Assembly (NCBI GenBank): GCA_011389995.1
Contig: JAABTG010000011.1
Coordinates: 1-64,000, forward strand
Reading direction: 5' to 3'
DNA from: Thiotrichales bacterium
GTDB lineage: Bacteria; Pseudomonadota; Gammaproteobacteria; JAABTG01
Length of the DNA: 64,000 bases
Below are positions 19,728 through 30,261 of this stretch, piece by piece. The notes under the pieces were generated by a model. It ran no database searches. It had not been told where the DNA came from and saw only the letters and a list, made by a program, of their open reading frames with translations. Position 1 is the stretch's first letter, and each line of letters begins with the position of its first letter. A program made the translations under genes and the position numbers.

Positions 19728-19968
19728 CGCTCCCGCACGGATGTTGGTGATCTTCCTCCTTCGGCACCGGATCGTAGCCGCTGGTTCCCCAGGGGTGACA
19801 TCGCAGCAGCCGGGCCAGGGCCAGCCGGCCCCCCTTCCAGGCGCCGAACCGCTCCACCGCCTCCAGCGCGTACTCCGAACAGGAGGGGATATGCCGGCAG
19901 TGGGGGCCGATGGCCGGCGAGATAACCAGTTGATAGCCTCGCACCAACAGTCTGATGAAGCGCGCCAT
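19708..19968 (-). CDS. yidD: Membrane protein insertion efficiency factor YidD
   Basis: This 86-residue protein has the YidD core: an N-terminal amphipathic segment (LLVRGYQLVISPAIGP), HCRHIPSCSEYALEAVERFG, then RLLRCHPWGTSGYDPVP. YidD assists YidC-dependent membrane insertion and is usually encoded between rnpA and yidC. Here it is instead upstream of, and overlapping, sufE. The ATG at 19968 has GGAGAAGG 5-12 nt upstream. A His-rich tail (DHQHPCGSDGHDHH) lies in the overlap with sufE. Confidence 0.88.
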   Translation of the reverse strand: MARFIRLLVRGYQLVISPAIGPHCRHIPSCSEYALEAVERFGAWKGGRLALARLLRCHPWGTSGYDPVPKEEDHQHPCGSDGHDHH

Positions 19969-20183
19969 GAGGCCTTCTCCCTTACCCCGAGAGGTCATGG
20001 GAGAGCCCCGGGCACTTCCCTGAAGGGCAAAATTTCAGGGGGGCTGTAAATAATGCCGGGGGCGTTTGCGCACTGTTCACCCTGGCCGCACTTATCCCCC
20101 CATACAGATCCGCTATTCGCCCGGCGACAAATTCCAATTATAATATAAGGTTCTCTGGTCAATAGGACTTCCCCGACACCACC

Positions 20184-21260
20184 GTGGTCACAACCTACCA
20201 TACCGACGATGTCCGCATCGCCGATATCAAGGAGGTCATACCTCCAGATCAGGTCCATGCCGACTTTCCCATTACGGATGACGCGGCACGCACGGTCCTG
20301 GACACGCGTCAGGGTATCCATGACCTCCTCCATGGTCGGGATGATCGTCTACTGGTGGTGGTGGGGCCGTGCTCCATCCACGACCCCGTGGCGGCGCGGG
20401 AATACGCCGCCCGTCTGCGGCCGGTGAAGGAACGCCTGGCCGCGGACCTCATCGTCGTGATGCGGGTGTACTTCGAAAAACCCCGCACCACGGTGGGCTG
20501 GAAGGGTCTCATCAACGACCCCGACCTGGACCGCAGCTTCCATATCAACAAGGGTCTGCGGCTCGCCCGCAGCCTGTTACTCGACCTCAACACATCCGGC
20601 GTACCGGCGGCCACGGAATACCTGGACCTCGTCACGCCCCAGTATTTCTCGGACCTCATCAGCTGGGGGGCCATCGGGGCGCGCACTACGGAAAGCCAGG
20701 TGCACCGGGAGCTCGCCTCCGGTCTGTCGTGCCCGGTAGGCTTCAAGAACGGCACCGACGGCACCCTGCGCATTGCCATCGACGCCATTCGCTCGGCCTC
20801 CAACCCCCATCACTTCCTGTCCCTCACCAAGGCGGGCAAATCTGCCATCTTCTCCACCCGGGGCAACGACGACTGCCACATCATCCTGCGTGGCGGACGC
20901 GAGCCCAACTACGACAGCGTGGCGGTGGAACAGGCGTCCCGCGCCCTGGACCAGGCGGCCCTGGCCCCGCGGCTGATGATCGACTTCAGCCATGCCAACA
21001 GCCAAAAGGAGCATCAGCGGCAGGTGGATGTCGGGCATGACGTGGCGGGCCAACTGATCGCCGGCGAACGGCGCATCATCGGCGCCATGGTAGAGAGCCA
21101 CCTGGTGGCCGGCCGCCAGGACATCGTACCCGGCCATGCACCGGTGTTCGGCCAGAGCATCACCGATGCCTGCATCGGCTGGGAGGACAGTGAGGCCCTC
21201 CTGGAGGAACTCGCGGCGGCCGTCCGGGCCCGCCGGGAAAAGATTTCCACCGGCGGCTGA
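20184..21260 (+). CDS. aroG: 3-deoxy-7-phosphoheptulonate (DAHP) synthase, class I
   Basis: This 358-residue enzyme condenses phosphoenolpyruvate and erythrose 4-phosphate, the first step of the shikimate pathway. Recognisable segments are LLVVVGPCSIHDP, RVYFEKPRTTVGWKGLINDP, SWGAIGARTTESQVHRELASG and PVGFKNGTDG, with metal/substrate residues in the IDFSHANSQKEH region. It starts with GTG at 20184. Which isozyme (Tyr-, Phe- or Trp-regulated) cannot be told from sequence alone, so the symbol is provisional. Confidence 0.93.
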   Translation: MVTTYHTDDVRIADIKEVIPPDQVHADFPITDDAARTVLDTRQGIHDLLHGRDDRLLVVVGPCSIHDPVAAREYAARLRPVKERLAADLIVVMRVYFEKPRTTVGWKGLINDPDLDRSFHINKGLRLARSLLLDLNTSGVPAATEYLDLVTPQYFSDLISWGAIGARTTESQVHRELASGLSCPVGFKNGTDGTLRIAIDAIRSASNPHHFLSLTKAGKSAIFSTRGNDDCHIILRGGREPNYDSVAVEQASRALDQAALAPRLMIDFSHANSQKEHQRQVDVGHDVAGQLIAGERRIIGAMVESHLVAGRQDIVPGHAPVFGQSITDACIGWEDSEALLEELAAAVRARREKISTGG

Positions 21261-21369
21261 GGGCCCGTCAGGGGCCGCATCCGCCCGGTATCCGCTTTTC
21301 AATCACGGCCGCCGTGCGCGGGGCCATCGGGCATCGTTGCGATTCGCACACCAGAAAAGGAGATAGAGC

Positions 21370-22551
21370 ATGATAAAACCCCACGGGTCTGACGCCCTGA
21401 ACCCGCTGTTCGTATACGACCCCCAGGAGCACCATGAGCTCACCCACGAGGCGGAGAATCTACCCTCGATGATGCTGACGTCGGCGGCGGCGGCCAATGC
21501 CGTGATGCTCGGTGGCGGCTACTTCAACCCCCTGACCGGCTATATGAACCTGGCCGATGCCATCTCGGTGGCGGAGAACATGAAGACCACCGACGGGGTG
21601 TTCTGGCCCACTCCGGTTCTCAACCTCACCGATGACGTCTCCACCATCCGGGGCCACAAGCGCATCGCCCTCAAGGACCCCAATGTGGAAGGGCATCCCA
21701 TCCTCGCGGTGATGGACGTGGCGGACATCGAAGAGGCCTCCGACGAGGAACTTAACCTCATCGCCGAGAAGACCTTCGGCACCCTGGACGGCGAGCATCC
21801 CGGTGTCGCCGCCTTCATGGCCCAGGGCCGTTATGTGGTCTCCGGCACCATCCGGGTGCTGAACTTCTCTTACTTCCAGCAGGACTTCCCCGACACCTTT
21901 CGTACCGCGGTGGAGATCCGCAACGAGATCGCCGAGCACGGCTGGAATAAGATCGTCGCCTTCCAGACCCGTAATCCCATGCACCTGGCCCACGAGGAGC
22001 TGTGTCACATGGCCATGGAGCGCACCGGCGCCGACGGCCTCGTGATCCACATGCTGCTGGGCAAGCTCAAGCCCGGCGACATCCCCGCCCCGGTGCGCGA
22101 CGCCGCCATCCGCAAGATGGTCGACCTCTACTTTCCGCCCAACAGCGCCATGGTCACGGGCTACGGTTTCGACATGCTCTATGCCGGGCCCCGGGAAGCG
22201 GTGCTCCACGCCGTGTTCCGCCAGAACATGGGGGCCACGCACTTCATCATCGGCCGCGACCACGCCGGCGTGGGCGACTACTACGGCGCCTTCGAGGCCC
22301 AGGAGATCTTCGACACCATCCCCGCGGGCACCCTGGAGATCGAGATCTTCAAGGCCGACCACACGGCCTGGTCCAAGAAGCTCAACAAGGTGGTCATGAT
22401 GTGCGAGGCGCCGGACCACACCAAGGAGGACTTCGTCCTGCTCTCCGGCACCAAGGTGCGCGAGATGCTGGGGCGCGGCGAGGCCCCGCCGGCCGAGTTC
22501 TCCCGCCCCGAGGTGGCCAAGATCCTCATCGACTACTACCAGAGCAAGTAA
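21370..22551 (+). CDS. sat: ATP sulfurylase (sulfate adenylyltransferase), dissimilatory type
   Basis: This 393-residue homo-oligomeric ATP sulfurylase is unlike the CysDN heterodimer used for assimilation. In sulfur oxidisers it runs in reverse, making ATP and sulfate from APS and pyrophosphate. The nucleotide motif QTRNPMHLAHEEL, the IGRDHAGVGDYYG loop and GTKVREMLGRGEAPPAEFSRPEV are all present. It is preceded by AAAAGGAGATAGAGC at good spacing. It most likely works with AprMBA at 58.8-62.1 kb. The gene ends in a terminator after a short repeat. Confidence 0.96.
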   Translation: MIKPHGSDALNPLFVYDPQEHHELTHEAENLPSMMLTSAAAANAVMLGGGYFNPLTGYMNLADAISVAENMKTTDGVFWPTPVLNLTDDVSTIRGHKRIALKDPNVEGHPILAVMDVADIEEASDEELNLIAEKTFGTLDGEHPGVAAFMAQGRYVVSGTIRVLNFSYFQQDFPDTFRTAVEIRNEIAEHGWNKIVAFQTRNPMHLAHEELCHMAMERTGADGLVIHMLLGKLKPGDIPAPVRDAAIRKMVDLYFPPNSAMVTGYGFDMLYAGPREAVLHAVFRQNMGATHFIIGRDHAGVGDYYGAFEAQEIFDTIPAGTLEIEIFKADHTAWSKKLNKVVMMCEAPDHTKEDFVLLSGTKVREMLGRGEAPPAEFSRPEVAKILIDYYQSK

Positions 22552-22591
22552 TCGACCCGGCGCGAGTAATCGACCCGGCGCAAGTAATCGA
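22549..22591 (+). repeat. Three 19-bp units at the sat 3' end
   Basis: The unit AGTAATCGACCCGGCGCGA (19 bp) is read nearly three times from the sat stop codon onward (about 22549, 22566 and 22583). Each unit repeats a TAA, so the first copy supplies the stop codon. It looks like a small slippage duplication between sat and its terminator. Confidence 0.6.
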
Positions 22592-22612
22592 CGATGGGCC
22601 GTCACCACCACA

Positions 22613-22639
22613 CCCGGATGGCGACATCCGGGTTTTTTT
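22613..22639 (+). terminator. Rho-independent terminator after sat
   Basis: CCCGGATG, a 4-nt loop and CATCCGGG are followed by seven T. It separates sat from convergent ilvA, whose stop is 7 nt away. Confidence 0.93.
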
Positions 22640-22645
22640 GTGCCT

Positions 22646-24167
<1,522 letters not shown>

Positions 24168-24169
<2 letters not shown>

Positions 24170-24287
24170 GGCGATACACGCTGCCCGAGATTATGAAAGA
24201 AGGGCGCGTATCGCCATGTTCGTTCCCTCACCCCATCCCTCTCCCAGAGGGAGAGGGAGAGTTCGTGCTTAGCGACTTTCACGTTAA
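24168..24287 (+). repeat. Dispersed palindromic repeat at the ilvA start (divergent copy)
   Basis: ATGGCGATAC (24168-24177) pairs with GTATCGCCAT (24208-24217), the hairpin end. CCCTCACCCCATCCCTCTCCC and GGGAGAGGGAGAG follow, and the copy ends GCGACTTTCACGTTAA at 24287, identical to the terminus of the copies at 7.75, 42.4 and 44.4 kb. It is diverged in the middle. The rest of the ilvA-rpiA gap (24288-24536) shows no gene. Confidence 0.65.
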
Positions 24288-24536
24288 TGGGCACTGTCGG
24301 CGGGACGGGGCGTCAATCTATAATCGGGATTTTCCATTATGCACCAGGGGCGGGTTGCGTCGGATCATTGGCCGCAAGGCGGGCGTGGCGATGAATCGGC
24401 CGGCCTCATGACCCGCGGCTGAACCATTCTGGTCCTTCGCGCCGGGGTTGGCCATGCCCGATCACCCGGGACCCCATACACCCTCGCCCTGCAGGATGCC
24501 ACCGGGGGCGTAAATATCAACCATCAGGAGCACTCC

Positions 24537-25193
24537 ATGTCAGCAGACGATAACAAGAAGGCCGCAGCCCAGGCCGCCCTGCAGCACGTCACACCGGGAT
24601 CCGTCGTCGGTATCGGCACCGGCAGCACCGCCAATCATTTCATCGACCTGCTGGCGGGTATCAGGCACAAGATCGACGGCGCGGTGGCCAGCTCCGAGGT
24701 ATCGGCCCAACGCCTGCGGGGTCATGGCATCCAGGTCCTGGACCTCAACAGCGTGGACGACCTGCCCCTCTACGTGGACGGTGCCGACGAGTCCAACCAC
24801 AACCTGCAACTCATCAAGGGCGGCGGCGGCGCCCTCACCCGGGAGAAGATCGTGGCCGCGGTGGCCGGCAAGTTCGTGTGCATCGCCGACGGCTCCAAGC
24901 TGGTGGACGTACTGGGGTCCTTCCCCCTGCCGGTGGAGGTCATCCCCATGGCCCGCAGCTATGTCGCCCGCCAGATCGTCGGTCTCGGGGGCAACCCCAT
25001 GTGGCGGGATGGTTTCGTCACCGACAACGGCAACCTCATCCTGGACGTGCACAACCTGGAGATCATGGAGGCCGCCAAGATGGAGGAACGCCTGAACAAC
25101 ATCACCGGCGTGGTCACCAACGGCCTGTTCGCCCGGCGCCCGGCGGACGTCCTCATCCTCGGCACCGACGACGGTGTCAAGGTCATGGAATAG
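24537..25193 (+). CDS. rpiA: Ribose-5-phosphate isomerase A
   Basis: This 218-residue enzyme interconverts ribose 5-phosphate and ribulose 5-phosphate. It shows [17 protein letters not shown], the catalytic VDGADESN region, [13 protein letters not shown] and DNGNLILDV. It is divergent from ilvA, an arrangement also seen in pseudomonads. A GGAG precedes the ATG. The radical SAM gene follows after 4 nt. Confidence 0.96.
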   Translation: MSADDNKKAAAQAALQHVTPGSVVGIGTGSTANHFIDLLAGIRHKIDGAVASSEVSAQRLRGHGIQVLDLNSVDDLPLYVDGADESNHNLQLIKGGGGALTREKIVAAVAGKFVCIADGSKLVDVLGSFPLPVEVIPMARSYVARQIVGLGGNPMWRDGFVTDNGNLILDVHNLEIMEAAKMEERLNNITGVVTNGLFARRPADVLILGTDDGVKVME

Positions 25194-25197
25194 CGCC

Positions 25198-26277
25198 GTG
25201 ACCTCTTCCCGACGGACTCCCGACGCACCCATCAAGGGCCGGGGCGCCGGCAGCAATGTGGTGGGGCGCTTCGAGGCCTATCATCGGGAAGACGTGGACG
25301 ATGGCTGGGACAGCGAGGACGAGCGCCCCCTCACGGAGCTCATTCGGGACGCCAGCCGCTCCATCATCGCCCGCAACGACTCGCCGGACGTCCCCTTCGA
25401 GCAGTCCATCAATCCCTACCGTGGCTGCGAGCATGGCTGCGTCTATTGCTACGCGCGGCCCAGCCATGCCTATCTCGGCCATTCCCCCGGCCTCGACTTC
25501 GAGACCCGCATCCACTATAAGCCCGACGCCGCGGCGCTGTTGCGGGAGGCCTTCGGCCGTCGCGGCTACCGCTGCCATATCCTCGCCCTGGGGGCCAACA
25601 CGGATCCCTACCAGCCCGTGGAGCGCCGTCTCGGCATCACCCGCGAGCTGCTGGAGGTGATGCTGGAATACCGCCATCCCGTGGGCATCGTCACCAAGTC
25701 GGCCCTGGTGGAGCGGGACCTGGACCTGCTCACGGAACTCGCCCGCCGGCAGCTGGTGCATGTGCGGCTGTCCGTCACCACCCTGGACCCGGAGCTGGCG
25801 CGGTGCATGGAGCCCCGGGCCGCCGCCCCGCGGCGGCGCCTGGCGGCCATGGAACGCCTGGCGGCGGCCGGGATCCCCGTGGGGGTGCTGTTCGCCCCCG
25901 TGATCCCGGCCCTCAATGACCACGAACTGGAGACGGTACTCAAGGCCTGCCGCGAGGCGGGGGCGGCGGAGGCGGGTTATGTCTTCCTGCGGCTGCCGGC
26001 GGAGGTCAAGGAGTTGTTCGCCGAGTGGCTGGACAACCACTATCCGCTGCGCGCCGAGCGGGTCCTGTCCCACGTGCGCGGGGCCCGGGACGGGCGCCTC
26101 AACGATGCCGGCTTCGGCAGCCGCATGCGCGGTACCGGCGCGGTGGCCGAGCTCATCGCCCGGCGTTTCCGGGTGGCCTGCGAGCGGGCGGGCTACGCCC
26201 CCCTGCCGGCCCTGGATTGCGGCGCCTTCCGGCCGCGGCCCGATAGCGGCGACGGTCCCCAGATGAGTCTGTTCTGA
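25198..26277 (+). CDS. PA0069-type radical SAM protein
   Basis: This 359-residue protein has the radical SAM cluster motif CEHGCVYCYAR, with cysteines in CxxxCxxC spacing, after an N-terminal KGRGAGSNVVGRFE segment. ALGANTDPYQPVERRLGITRELLEV and VPVGVLFAPVIPALND-like stretches match the group called PA0069 or Rv2578c/SplB-like. The substrate is unknown. It starts with GTG at 25198, 4 nt after rpiA, and is probably co-transcribed with it. Confidence 0.88.
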   Translation: MTSSRRTPDAPIKGRGAGSNVVGRFEAYHREDVDDGWDSEDERPLTELIRDASRSIIARNDSPDVPFEQSINPYRGCEHGCVYCYARPSHAYLGHSPGLDFETRIHYKPDAAALLREAFGRRGYRCHILALGANTDPYQPVERRLGITRELLEVMLEYRHPVGIVTKSALVERDLDLLTELARRQLVHVRLSVTTLDPELARCMEPRAAAPRRRLAAMERLAAAGIPVGVLFAPVIPALNDHELETVLKACREAGAAEAGYVFLRLPAEVKELFAEWLDNHYPLRAERVLSHVRGARDGRLNDAGFGSRMRGTGAVAELIARRFRVACERAGYAPLPALDCGAFRPRPDSGDGPQMSLF

Positions 26278-26471
26278 TCCTCTCCCCGGGCTGCACCACA
26301 ACATATAACGCCTGTACCGGAAACCGGGCACAATATGTGCTATTTTCTGCCTGCAATACCGCAGGCTGCGGATCGGCGCCGGTTGGCGCCTGTGTTCATG
26401 GCCATGGCCCGGCCCGCGAAGAGCTATACCCCCTTCGGCAGGGTAGCCACGATCCTGGAGGAGACCCCGCA

Positions 26472-27278
26472 ATGCGCAGAGTCGTTTTCAACCAGAAGGG
26501 TGGCGTCGGCAAGTCCACCATCACCTGCAACCTGGCGGCCATCAACGCGGCCGAGGGCAGACGCACCCTGGTGGTGGACCTCGACCAACAGGCCAACTCC
26601 ACCCAGTACCTGCTGGGGCAAGGGGTGGCGGGCAGCACCCCCACCCTGGCGGATTTCTTCTCCGAGATGCTGTCCTTCCGCATCACCCGCCGGGCGGTGA
26701 AGATGTTCGTCCACCCCACCGCCCATGAGGGCCTGGACATCCTGCCGGCCCATCACGACCTGGAAAACCTCCACGACAAGCTCGGCGCCAAGTACAAGAT
26801 CTACAAGCTGCGGGACGCCCTGGAAGAGCTGTTGCCGGGCTACGATGACGTCTACATCGACACCCCGCCGGCCATGAACTTCTTCACCCGTTCGGCCCTC
26901 ATCGCAACGGAGAGCTGCATCATCCCCTTCGACTGCGACGAGTTCTCCCGCAAGGCCCTGTACCAGCTCATGGCGGACGTCTCGGAGATCCGCGACGACC
27001 ACAATCCCGGCCTGCGGGTGGAGGGGGTGGTGGTTAACCAGTACAACCCCCGGGCCAGCCTGCCCCGGCGTATCGTCCAGACCCTGCGGGAGGAGGGCCT
27101 GCCGGTGCTGAACGCCCACATCTCGCCGTCGGTGAAGATCCGTGAATCCCACGAGCACGCGAGTCCCATGATCCACTACGCCCGCCGGCACAAGGTGACG
27201 GACGAATACCGGGCCCTGTGGCAGGAGTTGAACGGCACCGCCAGGAAACCGCGCAAGAAGCGCGTCAACGGCGGCTGA
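26472..27278 (+). CDS. ParA-family ATPase (orphan)
   Basis: This 268-residue ParA/Soj-type ATPase has a deviant Walker A (QKGGVGKSTITCNLA), the DLDQQANST switch region and a YIDTPPAMNFF Walker B. No parB, partner or parS-like repeat is adjacent, so it is not a standard chromosome or plasmid partition locus. Orphan ParA proteins often position protein complexes or granules; that is speculation here. The ATG at 26472 follows CCTGGAGGAGA. Confidence 0.9.
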   Translation: MRRVVFNQKGGVGKSTITCNLAAINAAEGRRTLVVDLDQQANSTQYLLGQGVAGSTPTLADFFSEMLSFRITRRAVKMFVHPTAHEGLDILPAHHDLENLHDKLGAKYKIYKLRDALEELLPGYDDVYIDTPPAMNFFTRSALIATESCIIPFDCDEFSRKALYQLMADVSEIRDDHNPGLRVEGVVVNQYNPRASLPRRIVQTLREEGLPVLNAHISPSVKIRESHEHASPMIHYARRHKVTDEYRALWQELNGTARKPRKKRVNGG

Positions 27279-27345
27279 CGTCCCCCTATCCGCCCCCCGG
27301 CGGCCCCCGATGGAATAAGGAACCGCCTTGAGCGGTCTATCGTCA

Positions 27346-27364
27346 ATAACGCGTTTCGCGTTAT
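27346..27364 (+). promoter_or_regulatory. Small hairpin between parA-like and DUF302 genes
   Basis: ATAACGCG, TTT, CGCGTTAT forms a perfect 8-bp stem followed by GGTCTTTCC. It could be a weak terminator for the parA-like gene or a leader structure for the DUF302 gene, whose start is 37 nt downstream. Confidence 0.4.
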
Positions 27365-27400
27365 GGTCTTTCCTAACCACCGACGACAAGGAACTTTATC

Positions 27401-27847
27401 ATGCGCAGACTCCTGTTACCCCTCCTGTGCCTGGTCTTCACCGCGCCCGCCTGGGCCGGCAACGGGCTCATCACCAAACAGAGCGCCCACGACGTGGGCA
27501 CCACCATCGATCGTCTCGAGGCGGCCCTCGAAAAGAAGGGTCTCATCATCTTCGCGCGGGTGAACCACTCCGCCGGGGCCGCCAGAGTGGATCTGCAACT
27601 GCGCCCCACGGAGCTGCTCATCTTCGGCAACCCCAAGGCCGGCACCCCCCTGATGCAGAGTGATCAGCGCATGGGTATCGACCTGCCCCAGAAGGCCCTG
27701 GCGTGGCGGGACGCCGAGGGCAACGTGTGGCTGTCCTACAACGACCCCGCCTATCTCGCCCAGCGTCATACCATCACCGATCGCGACCCGCTCCTGGGCA
27801 AGATCGGCGGTCTCCTGAAGGCCATGACCGACGAGGCGACCCGGTAA
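27401..27847 (+). CDS. Exported DUF302 protein
   Basis: This 148-residue protein has a signal peptide (RRLLLPLLCLVFTAPAWAG) and a single DUF302 domain with the typical TIDRLEAALEKKGLIIFARVNHSAGA, LLIFGNPKAGTPLM and WLSYNDPAYLAQRH segments. DUF302 proteins are small, probably periplasmic and of unknown function. A conserved His lies in RVNHSAGA. Confidence 0.88.
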   Translation: MRRLLLPLLCLVFTAPAWAGNGLITKQSAHDVGTTIDRLEAALEKKGLIIFARVNHSAGAARVDLQLRPTELLIFGNPKAGTPLMQSDQRMGIDLPQKALAWRDAEGNVWLSYNDPAYLAQRHTITDRDPLLGKIGGLLKAMTDEATR

Positions 27848-27884
27848 CGGGGGAAGGGGCATCGCCGCGCAACGGAAACATGAC

Positions 27885-29444
27885 CTGAACGTCGAAGGCC
27901 TGCTGGAGACGCGCAGCTACCCCCACCCCGTCCGGGAGCCGCGGCTGGAGGAGACCCACATCTCGTGGGTCCTGCTCACGGGCGACTACGCCTACAAGAT
28001 CAAGAAGCCGGTGGACCTCGGCTTCCTGGACTTCAGCACCCTCGACAAGCGCCGCTTCTACTGCGACGAGGAAATGCGCCTGAACAGCCGACTGGCCCCC
28101 GATATCTACCTGGAGGTGGTCCCGGTCACCGGCTCCGTCGCGAGCCCGGCCATTCAGGGCCCGGGGCCGGTGGTGGACTACGCCGTGAAGATGCGTCAGT
28201 TCTCCCAGGAGGGGCTGCTGGACCGGCGCCTGGAAAAGGGGCTGGTGACGGGGGCCGACATCGACCACATAGCCGCGGTGGTGGCCGCCTTCCACGGCGA
28301 CATCCCCGCGATGGATGCCGACGCAGACCGGGAAGGCGCCGGCGGGATACTGGAACCCGCCCTGGAGAATTTCCGCCATCTGCGCGCCCATACCGACACC
28401 CATCTGGCGCCAGCCCTCGAGACCCTGGAGCACTGGACCCGCGAGCGTTTCGCGGACCTCGAGGAGGTGTTCGTGGCCCGTCGCACCGACGGTTTCATAC
28501 GCGAATGCCACGGTGACATGCATCTCGGCAATATGGCGGAGGTGGATGGCGAGCTGCGCATCTTCGACGGCATCGAGTTCAGCGCGGAACTGCGCTGGAT
28601 AGACGTCATGAGCGAGGCCGCCTTCGTGATGACCGACCTCAACCATCGCGGGCGCAGGGACTTCGGCTGGCGCTTCATCAACCGTTACCTGGAGGAAACG
28701 GGGGACTACGACGGCCTCGCCGTCCTCGCCTTCTACCGCGTGTACCGCCTCATGGTGCGGGCCAAGGTGGCCGCCATCCGCCTGCAGCAGCTCTCCGCCG
28801 ACAGCGACGAATGGCGCCGCGACAGGGCGGAGGTGGCGCGTTACGTCGACCAGGCGGAAGGCGTGGCCGCCACTCCGCGGCCCGGGCTTATCCTTACCCG
28901 GGGGGTCTCCGGCAGCGGCAAGTCCTGGCTGAGCCAGGGCCTGGTGGAGCACCTGGGCGTGGTGCGCCTGCGCTCCGACGTGGAACGCAAACGCCTCTTC
29001 GGCCTGGACAGACGGGCCAGCTCCCGCTCCGCACCCGGCGAAGGCATCTACACCGCCGAGGCCAGCCACCGCACCTTCGCCCGCCTTAAGGATCTCGCCG
29101 ATACGGGGCTGGCGGCGGGTCTGCCGGTCATCGTGGATGCCACCTTCCCGGCCCCCGAAGACCGCCAACCCTTCCGGGACCTCGCCACGGCCCGGGGCTG
29201 CCCCTTCCTAGTGCTGGACGTGGGGGTGGACCCGGCCACCGCGCGCCAGCGGGTGGCAAAACGCGAGGGCGGGGGCGACGACCCCTCGGAGGCCGGCCTC
29301 GAGGTGCTGGAACGCCAACTGGAGACCTGGCCCCACCTGCCGGCACCGGACGAGGCCGTCACCCTCAAGGTGGACGGCGGTTCCCCGCCCCCGGCGGAGG
29401 AGCTGGCCACGACGGTGGGCCGACGGCTGGCGCCGCCGGCCTGA
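27885..29444 (+). CDS. Bifunctional phosphotransferase-like / P-loop kinase protein with an unclear start
   Basis: The N-terminal half is an aminoglycoside-phosphotransferase-like domain: KIKKPVDLGFLDFSTLDKRRFYC, then ECHGDMHLGNM with the catalytic HGD...N, and LRIFDGIEF. The C-terminal half is a zeta-toxin/gluconokinase-like ATPase with the P-loop GVSGSGKSWLS. This two-domain family is common in sulfur and nitrogen bacteria, and its substrate is unknown. Homologous-looking sequence (LLETRSYPHPVREPRLEET) starts well before the GTG at 28011, yet I find no ATG, GTG or TTG in frame upstream. I therefore mark the CDS from a CTG at 27885 as a minimum extent. A rare start codon or sequence error is possible. 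Confidence 0.75.
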   Translation: MNVEGLLETRSYPHPVREPRLEETHISWVLLTGDYAYKIKKPVDLGFLDFSTLDKRRFYCDEEMRLNSRLAPDIYLEVVPVTGSVASPAIQGPGPVVDYAVKMRQFSQEGLLDRRLEKGLVTGADIDHIAAVVAAFHGDIPAMDADADREGAGGILEPALENFRHLRAHTDTHLAPALETLEHWTRERFADLEEVFVARRTDGFIRECHGDMHLGNMAEVDGELRIFDGIEFSAELRWIDVMSEAAFVMTDLNHRGRRDFGWRFINRYLEETGDYDGLAVLAFYRVYRLMVRAKVAAIRLQQLSADSDEWRRDRAEVARYVDQAEGVAATPRPGLILTRGVSGSGKSWLSQGLVEHLGVVRLRSDVERKRLFGLDRRASSRSAPGEGIYTAEASHRTFARLKDLADTGLAAGLPVIVDATFPAPEDRQPFRDLATARGCPFLVLDVGVDPATARQRVAKREGGGDDPSEAGLEVLERQLETWPHLPAPDEAVTLKVDGGSPPPAEELATTVGRRLAPPA

Positions 29445-29552
29445 CACCATGAGCCATCTCCGGCCGCCGGTGGGCCGGGACCGCCCGGGCATGGGGACTC
29501 ATTTCCGGGGGTTTGTTTCCGGGCGCGGGTGAGCGCAGACACCCGCCGGGCA

Positions 29553-29903
29553 TCAGCCCCCGTTGCGGTACCTCAGGCGTGTACCGTGCTCCAGGGACAG
29601 GTCGATCTCCGCTGCCTCCAGGGTCGCGGGGAAATAGGCCCCGGCGATGCGGGCGCCATGGAGGCTCGCCCCTTCCAGGCAGGCACCGCGCAGATCCACT
29701 CCTCGCAGATCCGTCTCGTGAAAGGCGCTGTCCCGCATATCCAGGCCGTCGGCCTCCAGGTCCCGCAGGTCCATGGCACTGAAATCGCAACTCATCAGCC
29801 GGGGCTCCTCGCCGCCGGCGCGCCGTCGATTGAACTCCTCCACTTTTCCGTCTCTCAACAGGAGGTACAGGGGATCGTCGCTGATCACGGGCTTCTGAGT
29901 CAT
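29553..29903 (-). CDS. Pentapeptide-repeat protein
   Basis: This 116-residue protein contains a run of pentapeptide repeats of the A(D/N)LxX type (FSAMDLRDLEADGLDMRDSA, FHETDLRGVDLRGACLEGAS) that would form a short right-handed beta-helix. There is no signal or membrane segment. Some such proteins mimic DNA and protect gyrase, but this one is short and its role is unknown. GGAG lies 8 nt before the ATG. Confidence 0.8.
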   Translation of the reverse strand: MTQKPVISDDPLYLLLRDGKVEEFNRRRAGGEEPRLMSCDFSAMDLRDLEADGLDMRDSAFHETDLRGVDLRGACLEGASLHGARIAGAYFPATLEAAEIDLSLEHGTRLRYRNGG

Positions 29904-30261
29904 GGATTGCTCCGCAGATTTGAACGGACGGGCCCGCCATGGACCCCTCCCGACACGATTGCCAGGGACTGTGATTATAGAGGATCGGAAATGTAAGGAC
30001 GGATGATATGTGGGCTTCGCCTCGCCAGGGTCGTCGTCATCGCGCCGTTCCTGCCCAGCTGCCGTCCCATCACCCAGGTGACCGGTCCTCCGCGACCACT
30101 CCTCCGGAAGCGCCTGTTTTCCGGGTCCCTGGACGGGGTTCTTTATTTTTCGCCCGGTTCCTGCTTCCCTTAAAGATGTAGTCTGTATACATCAATTAAT
30201 CCCGGTTCCCGGGGCGCGCCGCGCCCACGGCCCGGACCCCCACACAACGGAGGACGGTCCA
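29904..30261. promoter_or_regulatory. Intergenic region with a candidate operator upstream of the hydrolase
   Basis: No gene is seen in this 358-nt interval. GATGTA (30175-30180) and TACATC (30188-30193) form an inverted repeat with a 7-nt spacer in an AT-rich stretch about 70 nt before the hydrolase start. It could bind a small dimeric regulator; none is encoded next to it. Confidence 0.4.

Noticed and set aside
20101-20144. Promoter for the DAHP synthase gene at TATAAT (20139)
   Set aside because: The -10 is good but no -35 lies at the right distance, so I did not list it.
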